A DNA stretch of 64,000 nucleotides from Epichloe hybrida. Its lineage: Eukaryota; Ascomycota; Sordariomycetes; Hypocreales; Clavicipitaceae. Positions 35,606-47,600 of this stretch are shown piece after piece (the first letter of the stretch is position 1; every line of letters starts with the position of its first letter). The notes below the pieces were generated by a model. That model was not told where the DNA came from. It did not search any database and was given only the letters and a program-made list of their open reading frames with translations. The stretch covers positions 591,459-655,458 of the forward strand of contig JAFEKR010000033.1 in NCBI GenBank assembly GCA_019022495.1, written 5' to 3'. The position numbers were made by a program, and so were the translations under genes.

Positions 35606-37673
35606 TATAGCTTCTAGGATATATTTATTATTTTATTTCTAACCTTAGCTATACTCTAGTAATTTTATATAAAGTATTACTCTTTATATTATCTTTATTT
35701 AATTATCTTTTATTTATTTAGCACTAGCCTTAACTCCTTTATATTCTTAGAGATAATTAATTATAATAAATAATTTTATATTTATTCTAAGATAATAATA
35801 ATATATATAAGTCCTAGTCTTATTACTATATAATAGTACTTAGAAAAATAAGGTTATAATAATAGTTAATTACTATTTAATCTAGCTACTAAGGTTCTAT
35901 AATTATTATAGCCATGATTATATAAGCTATTTCCCCACTTAACACACCACGCGAACCAAAAAGTAATTTACTCCCGCGGGATGTGAGACATACAGGGACC
36001 AGGAGAAAATCCCAGAGACACGACGGCGGATCACCCTGGGTCAGACATGTCTCAACCCGGGCCCGCCACTGAAGGACGTGGCTCGGCGTCCGCACCTATG
36101 CAGTTATCGAAGCGAACGAAAGTCAAGCCTGGCAATGGTGACGTGTACGTAGCACGGCGTAGTTAGTATTGATGCTTATACATCCGTAGCCAGCTCCCCG
36201 AACTTCCGCGCAGGTACCGCCATGCACACACACCTGTGGTGTCTGGTGAGTGCAAAACATTGGCAAGCGTTCGAGGTCCCCCGCCCTCCACCAAGCTTGA
36301 CGTCCCGCGATGGAACGCTGTCGAATGTAACTAGACAGGGACTAGTCGAAAAGCAGTTCTGACGCCGGGATATTTATTGCCTTGGCTGCATGGGCAATGG
36401 CTGATTTACGGCATCTCGATTCGACTTGGACATGCAGTCCGAGGTTAAGCATTCGTCGAGAGAGGAACTGATTGGCTGCTTGTTGGGCGCGGATGTTCTC
36501 ATGCAGACTTACCTTTTGCCTCTCTTAGGCTGCGTTCCGGCTCGGTTAGAAATGGTCAGCATCGAAAGTATCAAAGTCAAATCAAATGTCACGATGCGAG
36601 AGGATGGTCACATATTTCATTTCAATTGACTTGTTTGATTGCGTTCTGTCTCGGTAGCTCGCACACGGATGAATCGTGTTCTGGCACATTTCTAAGCATA
36701 GTGCGATCGGGAAGCGCGACCATGGACGATTGTTCACGAAAGCGGACGTCCGCATGGGCATCTTCATTGACAGGTGTGTCGCAGCACTGGCTGTGTTCTA
36801 TGAGATTTGCCGCCGAACGACAGCCTTTCGTTAGTGAACCGAGGTGACTGGCAAATTTCTACGTGACGTGGAGATGAACAATCGATTCGAAACTACGCTA
36901 TTTCCGCCTGCCTTGAAAATCGCATCGTTTGTTAGCAACCTGCTCCGTCAAACATGGCGTCTCGTGCGAAGGAGGGAGAATGTAGGAAGGATAAAGTCAG
37001 GAAAATAGTTGTTTGTAATTCGTAATCAGGCCAACTCTTGCGAGTTGTCATAAGCCGCGGTAATTTCACAAGGGAAAATTCATCATGATGATTGGAGAGA
37101 ATGGGAAAGACAATGAATGCATCACTTACCAGTTCTCAGAAGGCGATGAGACCTACGTCGACGATTCAACAGCGGCGCAGCGTCGTGTGCGAGTTTTTGA
37201 AGTTGAGAGGGAGAAAATTTGCGAAGTGGAGGAGGTACAGGATTCCCAAAGTGGGGGTGCATGTTTTATTAGTGAGCATTGTGCAGATCACGTGAGATGC
37301 GGCGGGCCAACTCGTTCGTGTCGTGTCGAAATCTACCAGAAAAAATCTCTCGGGTAGGCATGAAGATCTTGGCAGCCCCCAGCCACCGCGTTTAATTCCC
37401 TCACAGAAGCGGTCGAAGAAGCGGCATGCTGCATCATCCATATCCATTGCCTGTGCAGACGTGGAGTACAAATCCGTAATATACTCGGTGCTTGCAGGAG
37501 GGGGGCTTGCAAGAGGGGGGGCGAATAAGCCGCGACACGTAAGCGAAATCATAGAAACGTGATATTCCTATGTTGTGTTCAAGATAGCTAGCTACCTTTT
37601 GCGCCGTTCTTGGCATCCGAAAGATAGGCCAAAGCTGCACAACTCCAAATCTCGAGCAGTCGCAGCAGCTATC
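35606..37673. other. AT-rich to GC-balanced boundary and upstream region of the decarboxylase
   Basis: Composition switches sharply near 35890-35940 from RIP-type AT-rich DNA to balanced single-copy DNA. No convincing gene was seen at 35940-37673. Open frames there (for example 37166-37552 minus and 37085-37357 plus) lack recognisable domains and introns. This is likely the promoter and 5' UTR of the gene at 37674. Confidence 0.5.
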
Positions 37674-39263
37674 ATGTCCTCTGCCCTCACCATCAATGGC
37701 AACAGCCCTGTCAATGACGCCGCCGTCAGCGAAAATGGCATCGTCAGACCAGGGGAGAAAGCACAAGTCATCAGCGAATCCGGCCTAGATCGGGCAGGCG
37801 AGCTCGAGGACCTTCTAGATGCTGTCAAATCGCTCATAATTCCCTTCGTGAGAGCGGCCGACTCGGAGGCCGCGGTCAAGCCCACAGGTCGTCTGCGGCG
37901 CGACGGACGGAATGTTCTCGTTGATGCGCATCCACCACACGCAGTCCGTGAGAGCATGAACTTCTCGCTGCCCGCAGGTCCTGGGCGAGGTCGAGAGGGC
38001 TTGCTGGAGACGATTGACAACGTGTTGCGGCATAGTGTCAACACCTGGGATCAAGGCTTCATGGACAAGCTCACCGCGAGCACAAACCCTGTCGGGGTCA
38101 TCTCCGAAATCGTTCTCGGCGTGCTGAATACCAATGTTCACGTCTTTCACGTAGCACCTGCTCTGACCATCATCGAGAAGGTGACCGCTCGCACATTGGC
38201 ATCGTACTTCGGTTTCGAGGGGCCACGAGCCGGTGGCATAACTTGCCAAGGAGGCAGCGCATCCAATTTCACGTCCCTTGTCATTGCGCGCAATGCCTTG
38301 TACCCGGCCGTCAAGGTGAACGGCGGCGAGGGCTACCGTTTCGCCGTTTTCACCAGTCGTCATGGACACTTTTCCATGCAAAAGGCCGCGGTGGCGGCTG
38401 GCATGGGCACGTCCAGCATCACTCGTGTCCCTGTCGACGACGAGGGCTGCATGCTACCTTCGGCCTTGCGCCGTCTTGTGGCCGAGGCGAAAGCTCGGAA
38501 AGAGATACCTCTCTATGTCAATGCGACGGCCGGCACCACGGTGCTGGGTGCATTTGATCCCATTCGAGACATCAAGACCATCTGCGACGAGTTTGGCATG
38601 TGGCTCCACGTCGACGGTTCCTGGGGCGCGTCTGTCGCCTTCTCATCAAAGCATCGACACAAGCTCGATGGGTGCGGGCTGGCCGACTCTCTAACCATCA
38701 ATCCACAAAAGATGCTCAATGTCCCCATGACCTGCTCATTCCTGCTGACCAACGACCTGAAGCGTTTCCACAATGCAAATTCGCTACGAGCAGAGTACCT
38801 GTTCCATGACCCGGAAGATGATGACGAAGTCTGGGACCTGGCTGACCTCACGTTGCAGTGCGGCCGCCGAGCGGACAGCTTCAAGATGGCATTGGCGTGG
38901 ATTTACTACGGAGCGGAAGGCTTTGAGCAAGGCATCAACCATGCCTTCGATATGGCTGCGCACCTTGCCACGCTAGTGCAAGAAAGTGAAGACTTTGAGT
39001 TACTCTCCCCAAACCCACCCCCCTGCCTACAAGTGTGCTTCTACTACGCCCCAGACGGGGGGAAGGCCTCGGATCGCAAAGACGAGAACACGGAGAGAAC
39101 CCGCTCCATGGTCAGGAAGATGTTGGGGCGGGGCTTCATGTTTGACTTTGCACCAGGACCAAGAGGCTATTTCTTCCGAGTAGTGACAAATTGTCAGACT
39201 CTACGAGGGACTGTAGACGGTCTCTTCAAAGCACTACGCGAGGTGGGCCAGGAGCCATCATAG
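37674..39263 (+). CDS. PLP-dependent decarboxylase (group II; glutamate/cysteine-sulfinate decarboxylase-like)
   Basis: An intronless 529-residue protein of the pyridoxal-5'-phosphate group II decarboxylase family (fold type I), which removes the alpha-carboxyl of an amino acid. GGSASNFTS binds the cofactor phosphate. H-V-D-G-S-W has the Asp (about residue 314) that pairs with the pyridine nitrogen. NPQKML carries the Schiff-base Lys at about residue 346, where many relatives have NPHK. The preceding WDQGFMDKL and NTNVHV blocks are typical of glutamate/aspartate/cysteine-sulfinate-type members rather than aromatic decarboxylases. The start at 37674 (atcATGtcc) is the first ATG in frame; 33 upstream open codons have no ATG. 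Substrate is not readable from sequence. It may be part of amino-acid metabolism or a secondary-metabolite locus; the PKS is 17 kb away across a Copia element. The frame is intact. Confidence 0.9.
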   Translation: MSSALTINGNSPVNDAAVSENGIVRPGEKAQVISESGLDRAGELEDLLDAVKSLIIPFVRAADSEAAVKPTGRLRRDGRNVLVDAHPPHAVRESMNFSLPAGPGRGREGLLETIDNVLRHSVNTWDQGFMDKLTASTNPVGVISEIVLGVLNTNVHVFHVAPALTIIEKVTARTLASYFGFEGPRAGGITCQGGSASNFTSLVIARNALYPAVKVNGGEGYRFAVFTSRHGHFSMQKAAVAAGMGTSSITRVPVDDEGCMLPSALRRLVAEAKARKEIPLYVNATAGTTVLGAFDPIRDIKTICDEFGMWLHVDGSWGASVAFSSKHRHKLDGCGLADSLTINPQKMLNVPMTCSFLLTNDLKRFHNANSLRAEYLFHDPEDDDEVWDLADLTLQCGRRADSFKMALAWIYYGAEGFEQGINHAFDMAAHLATLVQESEDFELLSPNPPPCLQVCFYYAPDGGKASDRKDENTERTRSMVRKMLGRGFMFDFAPGPRGYFFRVVTNCQTLRGTVDGLFKALREVGQEPS

Positions 39264-39957
39264 TCTTGTCAGACTTGTTTTTTTTTTTTTGGTTGGAAGT
39301 TTTCTTTTAGCATTTTATTAGACAACTAAGAAAATCCGCAGAGTTTGGTTGTTAAACACGTTCCATTGCTTCCACCGGCCAATGCAGCCTGGATTGCTGT
39401 GTTGGAGCCGTCATTGGCACGAACTGCCATGACTCTGACATGTGCTTTTCCATGAATAGTGTTACAACTTACGGCGCCTCGCCGTCCAGCAGATGTTGAG
39501 GATGAGAATTCTCGAAAAAAAAAAAAAAAAAAAGCCTGACTGTGGAAAACTACAACTGGACACTTAGACTTGCGACGGCATGTGTTGGCCCCTCGGCATT
39601 GAATCTTCTCACCCCGCGCTCTTATCGCGTTGAACACTTTGCAGTATAACTCACTGCGTTGGATCATTGTGTCTGAAAAAAAAAAAAAAAAAAAAAACCC
39701 GGCATGTACTCCGTACCATGGTGAGATTCCGTACCACGTGCCACTGACCCCGAATCTTGGCTGCTCTGTTTACTTTTTCTGCTTCATCAACAATCCAGGC
39801 TGAATGACTGCGCGGTGCTTGAGCTGGGGCTCGCAGGCCAAGAGGGTAGTTGACTTGGCAGTTACGAAGTCTTGATCGCCGCATACGCTTTTACTGTGCA
39901 ATACGCCAAGTCGAATGATATCATTGTTGGCTTGGACAATATAGTCAATGGCTTTAG
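39264..39957. other. Intergenic, with long homopolymer tracts
   Basis: 3' UTR and spacer of the decarboxylase. It contains T12 (39279), A19 (about 39515) and A22 (about 39676) runs. No gene, promoter or repeat family recognised. Confidence 0.5.
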
Positions 39958-40427
39958 GGCTCGGGCGAAGAAAGATGGCTATATGCAGTAAACAAGGTCC
40001 CCAAGGCCGAGGCCGAAGGCAAGCTCAACCCGCAGCTCATCGCCGACGCGCTGTCGCAAGCCTCGAAGCTCAAAGATGACGGCACCGGCGCAGCCGACGC
40101 GGTCAAGTCGGCCATCAAAGGCATCCAGCCCGGTCCCGGTCCCGCGGCAAAGTCGGCAGCAATCGAGACCAAGGGGAAGGGGAAACACGCGGCTCCAGCG
40201 CCCTCGTCCGCGGGCCTGGTCAATGACATGAACAAGATTGCCGACCTGCGAGACAAGAACGCGCCCGTGTCCCTAGAGCTCATCTCCGACATATCCTGCC
40301 TAAGCTGGAGGCGCAGCTGTTTGCCGCCGCAGGTCAGGACCCCCCGGCTCAGGGCGAGCAGGAGTCGCCCCTGGAGAATGACCAGTTTATTGAGGCGTTC
40401 GCGGAAAACTTTCAGAGAGGAGCTTGA
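39958..40427 (+). pseudogene. Frameshifted 3' fragment of an unidentified gene
   Basis: An open frame with strong coding character (GC-rich third positions) runs from after a TAG at 39955-39957. It reads EERWLYAVNKVPKAEAEGKL, NPQLIADALSQASKLKDDG, then an Ala/Lys/Pro-rich linker and VNDMNKIADLRDKNAPVSLEL. At about 40291-40294 an extra 'at' dinucleotide shifts the frame. The other frame then continues coherently (ILPKLEAQLF...NDQFIEAFAENFQRGA) to TGA at 40425. No ATG or upstream exon was found. It looks like the C-terminal part of a helical, charged protein stranded here. Family not recognised. Confidence 0.55.
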
Positions 40428-41381
40428 GTGAGGGGAGATATAACCGTGCTACATACGAGTATGCGCCTTGTGTTACATGTAATATTTTGTTGCTTAAATT
40501 CGATAGAACTCTTGATATTTAGAAAACACCAATGACAAAGGTTGATTCAATTTTCTAATGCCGGCTCGGTCGTGCGCTTCACTGTTAACTCCGTGTATCC
40601 GGCGATGTCCATGTCTGCTCGAGCTTGACGTTGCACTGGAGAAGCCTGGAAAGTTGAAGCAAGTTTGAGCTTGGACAGGTCTGCATTTGCTCTTCGTTTC
40701 CCTAATAAGCGATATGAGATGATGCTAGCCGTTAGAGTATAGTTAAAAAGAATCCCTCTTAGTTCTTCACAGACATGCACTCTAGTCTGGCCGTGCCGAG
40801 TGCAGCGAGGGGCCAGCTAAACCGCCGCAATAATGCTAGCCAGACCTGAAACAACGTCATGAGAGGACCTCGACTGCCTCGAGGCATTTAGTTTTCGTTG
40901 TAGATGGATGAAATGCCAGCTATTGGGAGATTCGGAGTCATGGGTAGAAAGCTAATATGTAATTCAAATTATTACCGGAATAGCAACTGCTTCTTCATGC
41001 ATCCTGCATCTCCCCCTGAGTTTGTTCTATTCTCGTCCATCCGGCTCAACCCACAGTTATGCCGTATGCCGGGATAATAAATGACTCACTTGGCTCGCCT
41101 GGTTAAACTTCAGCGAAAGTGTTTCATTTTGTGAATTGAGCCTCTTTTCCCCCGCATACACATGTACATATTACTTCAGGGGTTGATTTTAGGCAGAACA
41201 CCATGGGCTCGACAAGGTGGGGTCGATGGACGTGTAAGTCCATGCGATTTGACGATGTTGGCCGCGGACATGGGGAGTCTGGGGGGAGACCAGTAGCCTG
41301 CCAATCATTTCATCAGCCGTGGATGCCGTGATCCGAAGTGAAACGTTTCCCCTCTATTGGACAGCCATCACAGCACATCTT
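40428..41381. other. Intergenic region upstream of the GH3 gene
   Basis: Balanced composition, no recognisable coding region. It contains the distal promoter of the gene at 41475. Confidence 0.45.
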
Positions 41382-41389
41382 TATAAATA
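41382..41389 (+). promoter_or_regulatory. TATA box of the WSC-GH3 gene
   Basis: TATAAATA 86 bp upstream of the chosen ATG (41475). An inverted CCAAT (attgg, 41356-41360) lies about 25 bp further upstream. Position and consensus fit a core promoter. Confidence 0.55.
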
Positions 41390-41474
41390 GGAACTGTCAT
41401 GACTTGCTCCATGAACCTGCCGCAGCTTGATTCCTTGTACAAACCGTGACAAAGTAGCCCACCAGTCTCCCATC

Positions 41475-44254
41475 ATGATTCATCAGCATTGGCTGTCAAT
41501 ATTGGCTGCTGTCTTTGTTTGGGTATGCCGAGGCGACACTCGTAGTTGCCTGCCAGCCTATGACGCCAAAGCAGATCACGTTGGCTGTTTCCATGATCAA
41601 ACCTCCTCGCGCGATCTGAAAGGGCCGCTGTTGACCTTGAATCAAGAGAATTCTCCTCAGTACTGTGCCAATGCGTGCGGGGCAGCCGGCTTCTCCTATA
41701 GCGGCGTGGAGTCCGGAACGTGAGGTTTTTTATTTTATTTTATTTTACAAGAATGTCTTGTTGAATCTCATCTTTTTTGATGCCATGGCCTAACTCAGAT
41801 TCGAATCAGTCAGTGTTTCTGTGGACATCAGATCGAGGCCAATGCAGCAAAGTCTGACGAAACTTCCTGCAATGCGGCATGTCCCGGCAAAGCTGGCGAA
41901 AAATGCGGTGGCGCGTACATGTGCGTGTTGTCTAATGAATGATATCTTGAAGATAAGGACAGCGCTAATGATCTGAAAGGATCAACATCTATAAAATACA
42001 AAACCCCGTGGAAAAAGGCGGTCGGTCCGCGGCAGGTATCCCCGCTTGCGATAGAGAGCCGCTCTGCTCCAACAAGGTCTGCGACAGGTCGCTGAAGATG
42101 TCTGAAAGAGCCAGTGCCTTGGTAAGTGCAATGACACTGGAGGAGAAGATTTCAAATGTAGGTAATTTCGCTTCTGGATCCGCCAGGCTCGGCCTGCCAC
42201 CTTATCAATGGTGGAATGAAGCACTTCATGGTCCGGCATATAGTCCTGGAGTTCTGTTCCAGCTTCCTCTGGGGGCCAAGTACAGCGCGGCCACGAGCTT
42301 TCCAATGCCAATATCGATGAGCGCAGCTTTTGACGACTCCTTGATTCATCAAGTAGCTTCGGTCATTGGCACCGAGTCGCGCGCGTTCGGAAATGCTGGA
42401 TTTGCCGGCCTTAACTTCTGGACCCCAAACATCAACCCATTTAGGGATCCGAGATGGGGAAGAGGGATGGAAACACCGGGTGAAGATCCGAATCGCATTC
42501 AGGGATATGTCTACAACCTCATCACGGGCTTCGAAGGCGACCAGAGCCGCGAACACAAGAGAGCCATGGCTACGTGCAAGCATTATGCAGCCTATGATGT
42601 CGAAGACGGACGCGAAGCCAACGACCTGAAGCCAACGCCGCAGGACATGGCTGACTACTACTTGCCCATGTTCCAAACCTGCGTCCGCGACGCAAAGGTC
42701 AGCTCCGTAATGTGCGCCTACAACTCGGTGTATGGCGTCCCCTCCTGTGCGAGCACCTACCTGCTCCAGGATATCCTGCGCCATCACTGGAATTTCACCG
42801 AGCCCTACAACTACGTCGTGTCGGATTGCGATGCCATCTAGAACGTGTACGATCCTCACCACTTCGCCCCCAGCCTGGCCGCAGCGGCGGCGGAGTCGCT
42901 CAATGCCGGGACTGATCTTGACTGTGGGAACACCTACGCTCATTTGAACGATTCCATCGCGTCTCATTTGACCTCGGAAGCAACGCTGGACAAGTCACTC
43001 ATCCGATTATACTCTGCGCTGATCAAGGCCGGCTACTTTGACGCAGTTCCAGAGTATAGTTCCCTCTCGTGGGCTGATGTAAACACGGCACACGCCCAGA
43101 AGCTGGCGTACCAAGCGGCTGTGGATGGCATGACTCTCTTGAAAAACGATGGCACTTTGCCACTGAAGAAGGGCATCAGGAAAGTCGCCCTTGTTGGACC
43201 CTGGGCTAATGCGACCACACAAATGCAAGGAAACTACCAGGGAACCGCCCCATTCTTGACCAGTCCGCTCAGCACATTCCGACGGTATTGGCCCCAGCTG
43301 CAGTTTGAACCTGGAACAAACATCAGTTCCCAGATCACGGGCGGATTCGCCGCAGCATTGTCCATTGCCAAGACGGCGGACTGCATCATCTTCATGGGCG
43401 GCATAGACGCAACGGTGGAGCGTGAGGGTCACGACCGAACGGCCATCACCTGGCCCGGCAACCAACTGGATCTGATTTCGCAGCTTTCTAGCATCGGGAA
43501 GCCTCTGGTCGTTGTTCAGTTCGGCGGTGGCCAAGTCGATGATACCCCTCTGCTGAGAAACAATCGTGTTGGTTCCGTTTTATGGGCAGGATACCCCGGC
43601 CAAGATGGTGGCAAAGCCGTTCTTGACGTGCTGAATGGCGATGCGTCGCCGGCTGGTCGACTGCCCATCACGCAATATCCAGCAAGCTACGTGGAGGGCA
43701 ACGATATCAAGGACATGACTTTGCGACCCTCGTCTAGTTCCCCCGGCCGAACATATATGTGGTACACGGGGAAAGCAACGCTACCATTTGGCCACGGCTT
43801 GCATTACACGAAATTTTCCGTTACCTGGAACCGAGTTCCGGACAAGCCCTCCTTCGAGATTGCGTCGTTGATGTCTTCTGCCACGGGACAACACAAAGAT
43901 CTCGGTCGCTTTGAGACCTTTTCCATCAATGTCAAGAACGAAGGTGGACCGGCGAAACTGGCATCTGACTACGTCGGCCTCTTGTTTCTGTCGTCGACTA
44001 ATGCCGGGCCCGCGCCGTATCCCAAAAAGCGGCTTGTGGCATACGGTCGCTTGCGCCAGATCGAGGTTGGGACGAGCAAAAAGCTGGATCTGACAATAAG
44101 CATGGGCTCCCTTGCGAGGGCTGATGGCCGTGGCGACAAGTACATATATCCTGGAGACTATGTCCTTGCAGTGGACAACAGTGAAGAAGCCAAGTTCAAG
44201 TTTAAGCTGACTGGCGATGCTGCACTGGTGGATTCCCTGCCGAGGACCAAATAA
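41475..44254 (+). pseudogene. Secreted WSC-domain + GH3 beta-xylosidase-like gene with an in-frame stop
   Basis: Three exons: 41475-41719, 41810-41920, 41980-44254, joined by GT-AG introns of 90 and 59 bp. Splicing at gaatcag|tcag restores the WSC motif VESGTQCFCG, and splicing at gaaag|gatc restores GGAYMINIY. A signal peptide (LSILAAVFVWV) is followed by a Cys-rich WSC carbohydrate-binding domain (residues ~30-130), then a full GH3 enzyme most like fungal beta-xylosidases (QWWNEALHG, DPRWGRGMETPGEDP, KHYAAYD). The nucleophile Asp is in YVVSDCDAI. TAG at 42839-42841 stands four codons after that Asp. A Gln or Tyr codon would be expected. The same frame then runs uninterrupted to 44254 (876 codons in total). 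It is either a very young pseudogene or needs readthrough. Codon use after the stop is unchanged. Confidence 0.85.
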
Positions 44255-44421
44255 TCCAGGAACGACTAGAAGGCTCGTTCGTCACCATGTGTTCAATATT
44301 GCTCATTGATTTGACTTCCCAACCAAGTTTTCCACTGTTCATCATGGTCAATCCGTTTGTCGTCTGTCGTATGTGCAGATAGTCCAAATGTCTGTAGGGT
44401 AACGGCTAAGATTATCAGTTG

Positions 44422-44684
44422 TGTGGAGTGATGCAGACGGAGGCAAAGAGAGAGCAGAAGAGAAGATGTAGAATTACTGTCTAGGAATTCGTAATCTAGA
44501 AGAGAAAAGGGAAGCTTATAAGCTTTAAATCTATAAGTAATAAATCTAGGTCTTTAAATAAAGCCTGCGATAAACCGCGATATTAAACGCAATACGGGAA
44601 GCTGCATTATTAAACGAAGAGGGGATAACAAGAGTGATGCCTAATATCTAAGGCTACGATATAAGGCTGTGAATATCCTTAACA
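44422..44684 (-). repeat. 3' LTR of Copia-3
   Basis: 263 bp, TGTGGAGTGATG to ATATCCTTAACA. It aligns without gaps to the other LTR (50058-50320). About fifteen differences, all transitions, mostly A/T in this copy. A short purine run (ctaggggcgg on the minus strand) abuts it as polypurine tract. Confidence 0.88.
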
Positions 44685-47600
44685 CCGCCCCTAGTAGCAT
44701 ATCTAGCTAGTAATAAAGAAAAAAGAAAAGTAGAAAATTTAAGGTTATTTACAAAGCTTCTAAAACATCTCCCTTTGCAAAGTCCTTAGCCTTTATTATT
44801 TAAAGAAGGCATATAAAATCACTATATTTAACGCGTTCTAGACCTTTTGTAAATCCATTAGCAATTATTTATTTAGTGCTAATCTATTAAAGACAAAATT
44901 CCCCTTAATAAGCTTTCTATATAATCTATTTATAGCGTAAATTAATATAATAAGTGCATCCCTTATGCTTCTTATTAAGCATATTAGCTTTTATATTCTA
45001 GCTATCTATAAATAGTAGCAATAGGCGTAATTACTTAATCCTAAAGTTATTAAGAAGTTAAGTAACCTAGAGTATTAAGAGGCTAGTTAGTATAAGGTTA
45101 ATAAATTTAGCTTCTATAAAGCTAAGGGCTATAAGAGTTTATTTCTTTAACTACTAAAGGATATATTCTCTAGCTAGGGTTATAATATACCCTATAGTTA
45201 AACATCTTATATCTAGGTTATTAGCAAGAGAGGCATTACTAAATCCCTTTACTTAAAGCATTAATTTAGGGTTTAAAGAACTATATCCTCTAAGAATAAT
45301 TCCTAAATTATCTACTCCTATAAGGTATTATAAAGGTATTTCTTAAGATCTATATATACTTGCTTTAGTGCGAAATTCACACTATAAAGTTAATTAACTA
45401 TAAATATAATATTAGGTTATGTAAATACTAAAAGCTAGTTAAAGCTTCCTATTTATTTTGCCTAGTTAAAGAGGTTATAGACTGTGTTAAGCTCTTTCTA
45501 ATTAGCTAGAATAACAGTCTTTAGAAGCTAGGGAACGTTTAAAGCGTTAAGGTTATTAATATTAAATTTCTTTATAATAGTCTATATATAAAGCCTTTAG
45601 TAAAGAAGCATAGTGTAATTAGCATGATTATAGACGAATTTAATGCTAAGAAATAGCTTAACATTGCCTAAATACTTCAATTTGTAGTGTTTCTATAATT
45701 CCTTAATAACATTTATAATAATCATAAGGGTCTTTCCTACAATAATTATATTATTCACATATAGAAAAAGTATAACGTTATTACGTTAAAAAATGCAGAG
45801 TTTGCTTAATAGCCTCTTAAAGCCCTGCTATTTAAGTTCCTTAGTAATGTTATCTAGCTACTAAAGAGAAGAAATAGGTAAGCTATAGAGAGCTCTTTTA
45901 AGCTTATAAACTCTAGTTATACTATCTAAGTGACTATAAGGTTATTTAACGTAAATATCTCCTTATACTTTAGCATTAAGGAAGGTATTTATAATATTAT
46001 ATTACTACTAATTATAGTTAAAGGTAATAATAAGTGTGTAAAACACTTACAAAGAAACCAAGTATACTACTACTATATAAAGGTCTTTATTACTAAAGAC
46101 CTTAGGATTCTAGTTTTCTCTTATAACCTATCTTGCCTTTAGATATAGGTTAAGATTAATTAGGTACTTTATAGTATAAACCTATTAGCTATTAAAGATC
46201 TTTATATCTTTAGGAGTAAAGACTAGGTCCTAGTAGTTCTTTTTATTAATTTTTAGAAGTTCTTTCTTTTTAGTAAGTCTCTAGAAGTTATAATAGTTAT
46301 CTATAGCTTTAGCCTTATACTAATTAAATAGAATATTAATCTTTATATTAGCTACATTAGCTACTTTAAGCATTAGAAATACGTATAAGGTAGTAATTTC
46401 CTTTACTTTATTATTATATAAGTTATTATTATAATAACAAATCGCAAGGTTTAATTAACGAGATCCTAGAGGAAGGGCTTTCTTCTTACCTAATGTTATG
46501 ATATTAAGGTAATCTTAATGTATATTAGATTAAAGAGATTATCTTAGAGGCTTAGGTTCTAGTTCTAGTTATTATTAAATAATAGTATTATCATTAGCTT
46601 TAGCTTCTTTATCTAGGAAGGCCCTAGGCTAATGCCTTAGGAGAATAGCATTCTCTTTAATAATTTATTATTATTAGCTTATAAGATCCCTTTAAGGAGG
46701 ACTCTTAGAGGGCATTAGAAGAGAGCTCTAAGATAGCAAAGGCTTAGTCCTAGTAGGAGAATTATCTTCCTCCTTAAAAGAGTAATAATTCTTATTTATT
46801 TCTAAGGAAACTAAAGGGGTATTTACAAAATAAACCTTCTTCTATTTAGTGTTACTAATAGGCTAGGGAAGAGGTTTTTCTATAGGTAAAACGTTAATAA
46901 TATAGTAGCTTTCTTTAGCAAAAGAAGGGTTAATAAGGTCCGCAATGTAAATAGTCTTATTAGCCTTAAATTTAGTAAGTATAGGCATATTCTTATTAAA
47001 GCATACATCCCTTATATATATAATCCTCTAATCTTTAGGGATCTAAACTTTATAAAGGTAACATTTAGGGCTATCCATGCCTATAAGTTAACCCTTCTTA
47101 GCTTATAGCGCTATCTTCTATAATTAAACATAACATTCATTAGGAATATGTACATACGCAATACATCCTCACGTGCGCAAGTGTTAAATTAAGGCGTTGT
47201 TTTTAAGGCCTAGGATATTAAATAATGCTTACTAAGGGGACTAATTATCCTTATTCCTATATATAAGTAAGAGATTAGTGATTTTAGCTATATACTTCAT
47301 AGCATATAGCTAGAGAAACTCTAGTAATTTAGCTTTAATTATTAAGGATTATACTATCTCTATAAGGGTTTAACTAGCATATTTAATAAGGCCTTAATAG
47401 GTAGGAACGTATAGAGCGCTAGTTTAATAGATAATTCCCTCCTTCTAATAGAAGAGTTTAAACTTCTCTCTAAGGAATTTAGTTATATTATCTATATAGA
47501 AGCATTTAATAGTAAAGCTACTGCTTATATTCTTAATAGTAGTTTTCTAAGCTTAAATTACTTTTACTACGCTAGCTTTATTAATAGTTAGGATTACCTA

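Noticed and set aside
37166..37552. 128-codon minus-strand ORF upstream of the decarboxylase
   Set aside because: No domain, no homologous look, and it overlaps several equally open frames.
37575..37673. N-terminal extension of the decarboxylase
   Set aside because: The extension begins with GTG and has no ATG until 37674, so a nuclear fungal gene would start there.
42152..42967. 271-codon minus-strand open frame
   Set aside because: It is the antisense shadow of the GH3 coding exon. The plus strand has the family motifs.
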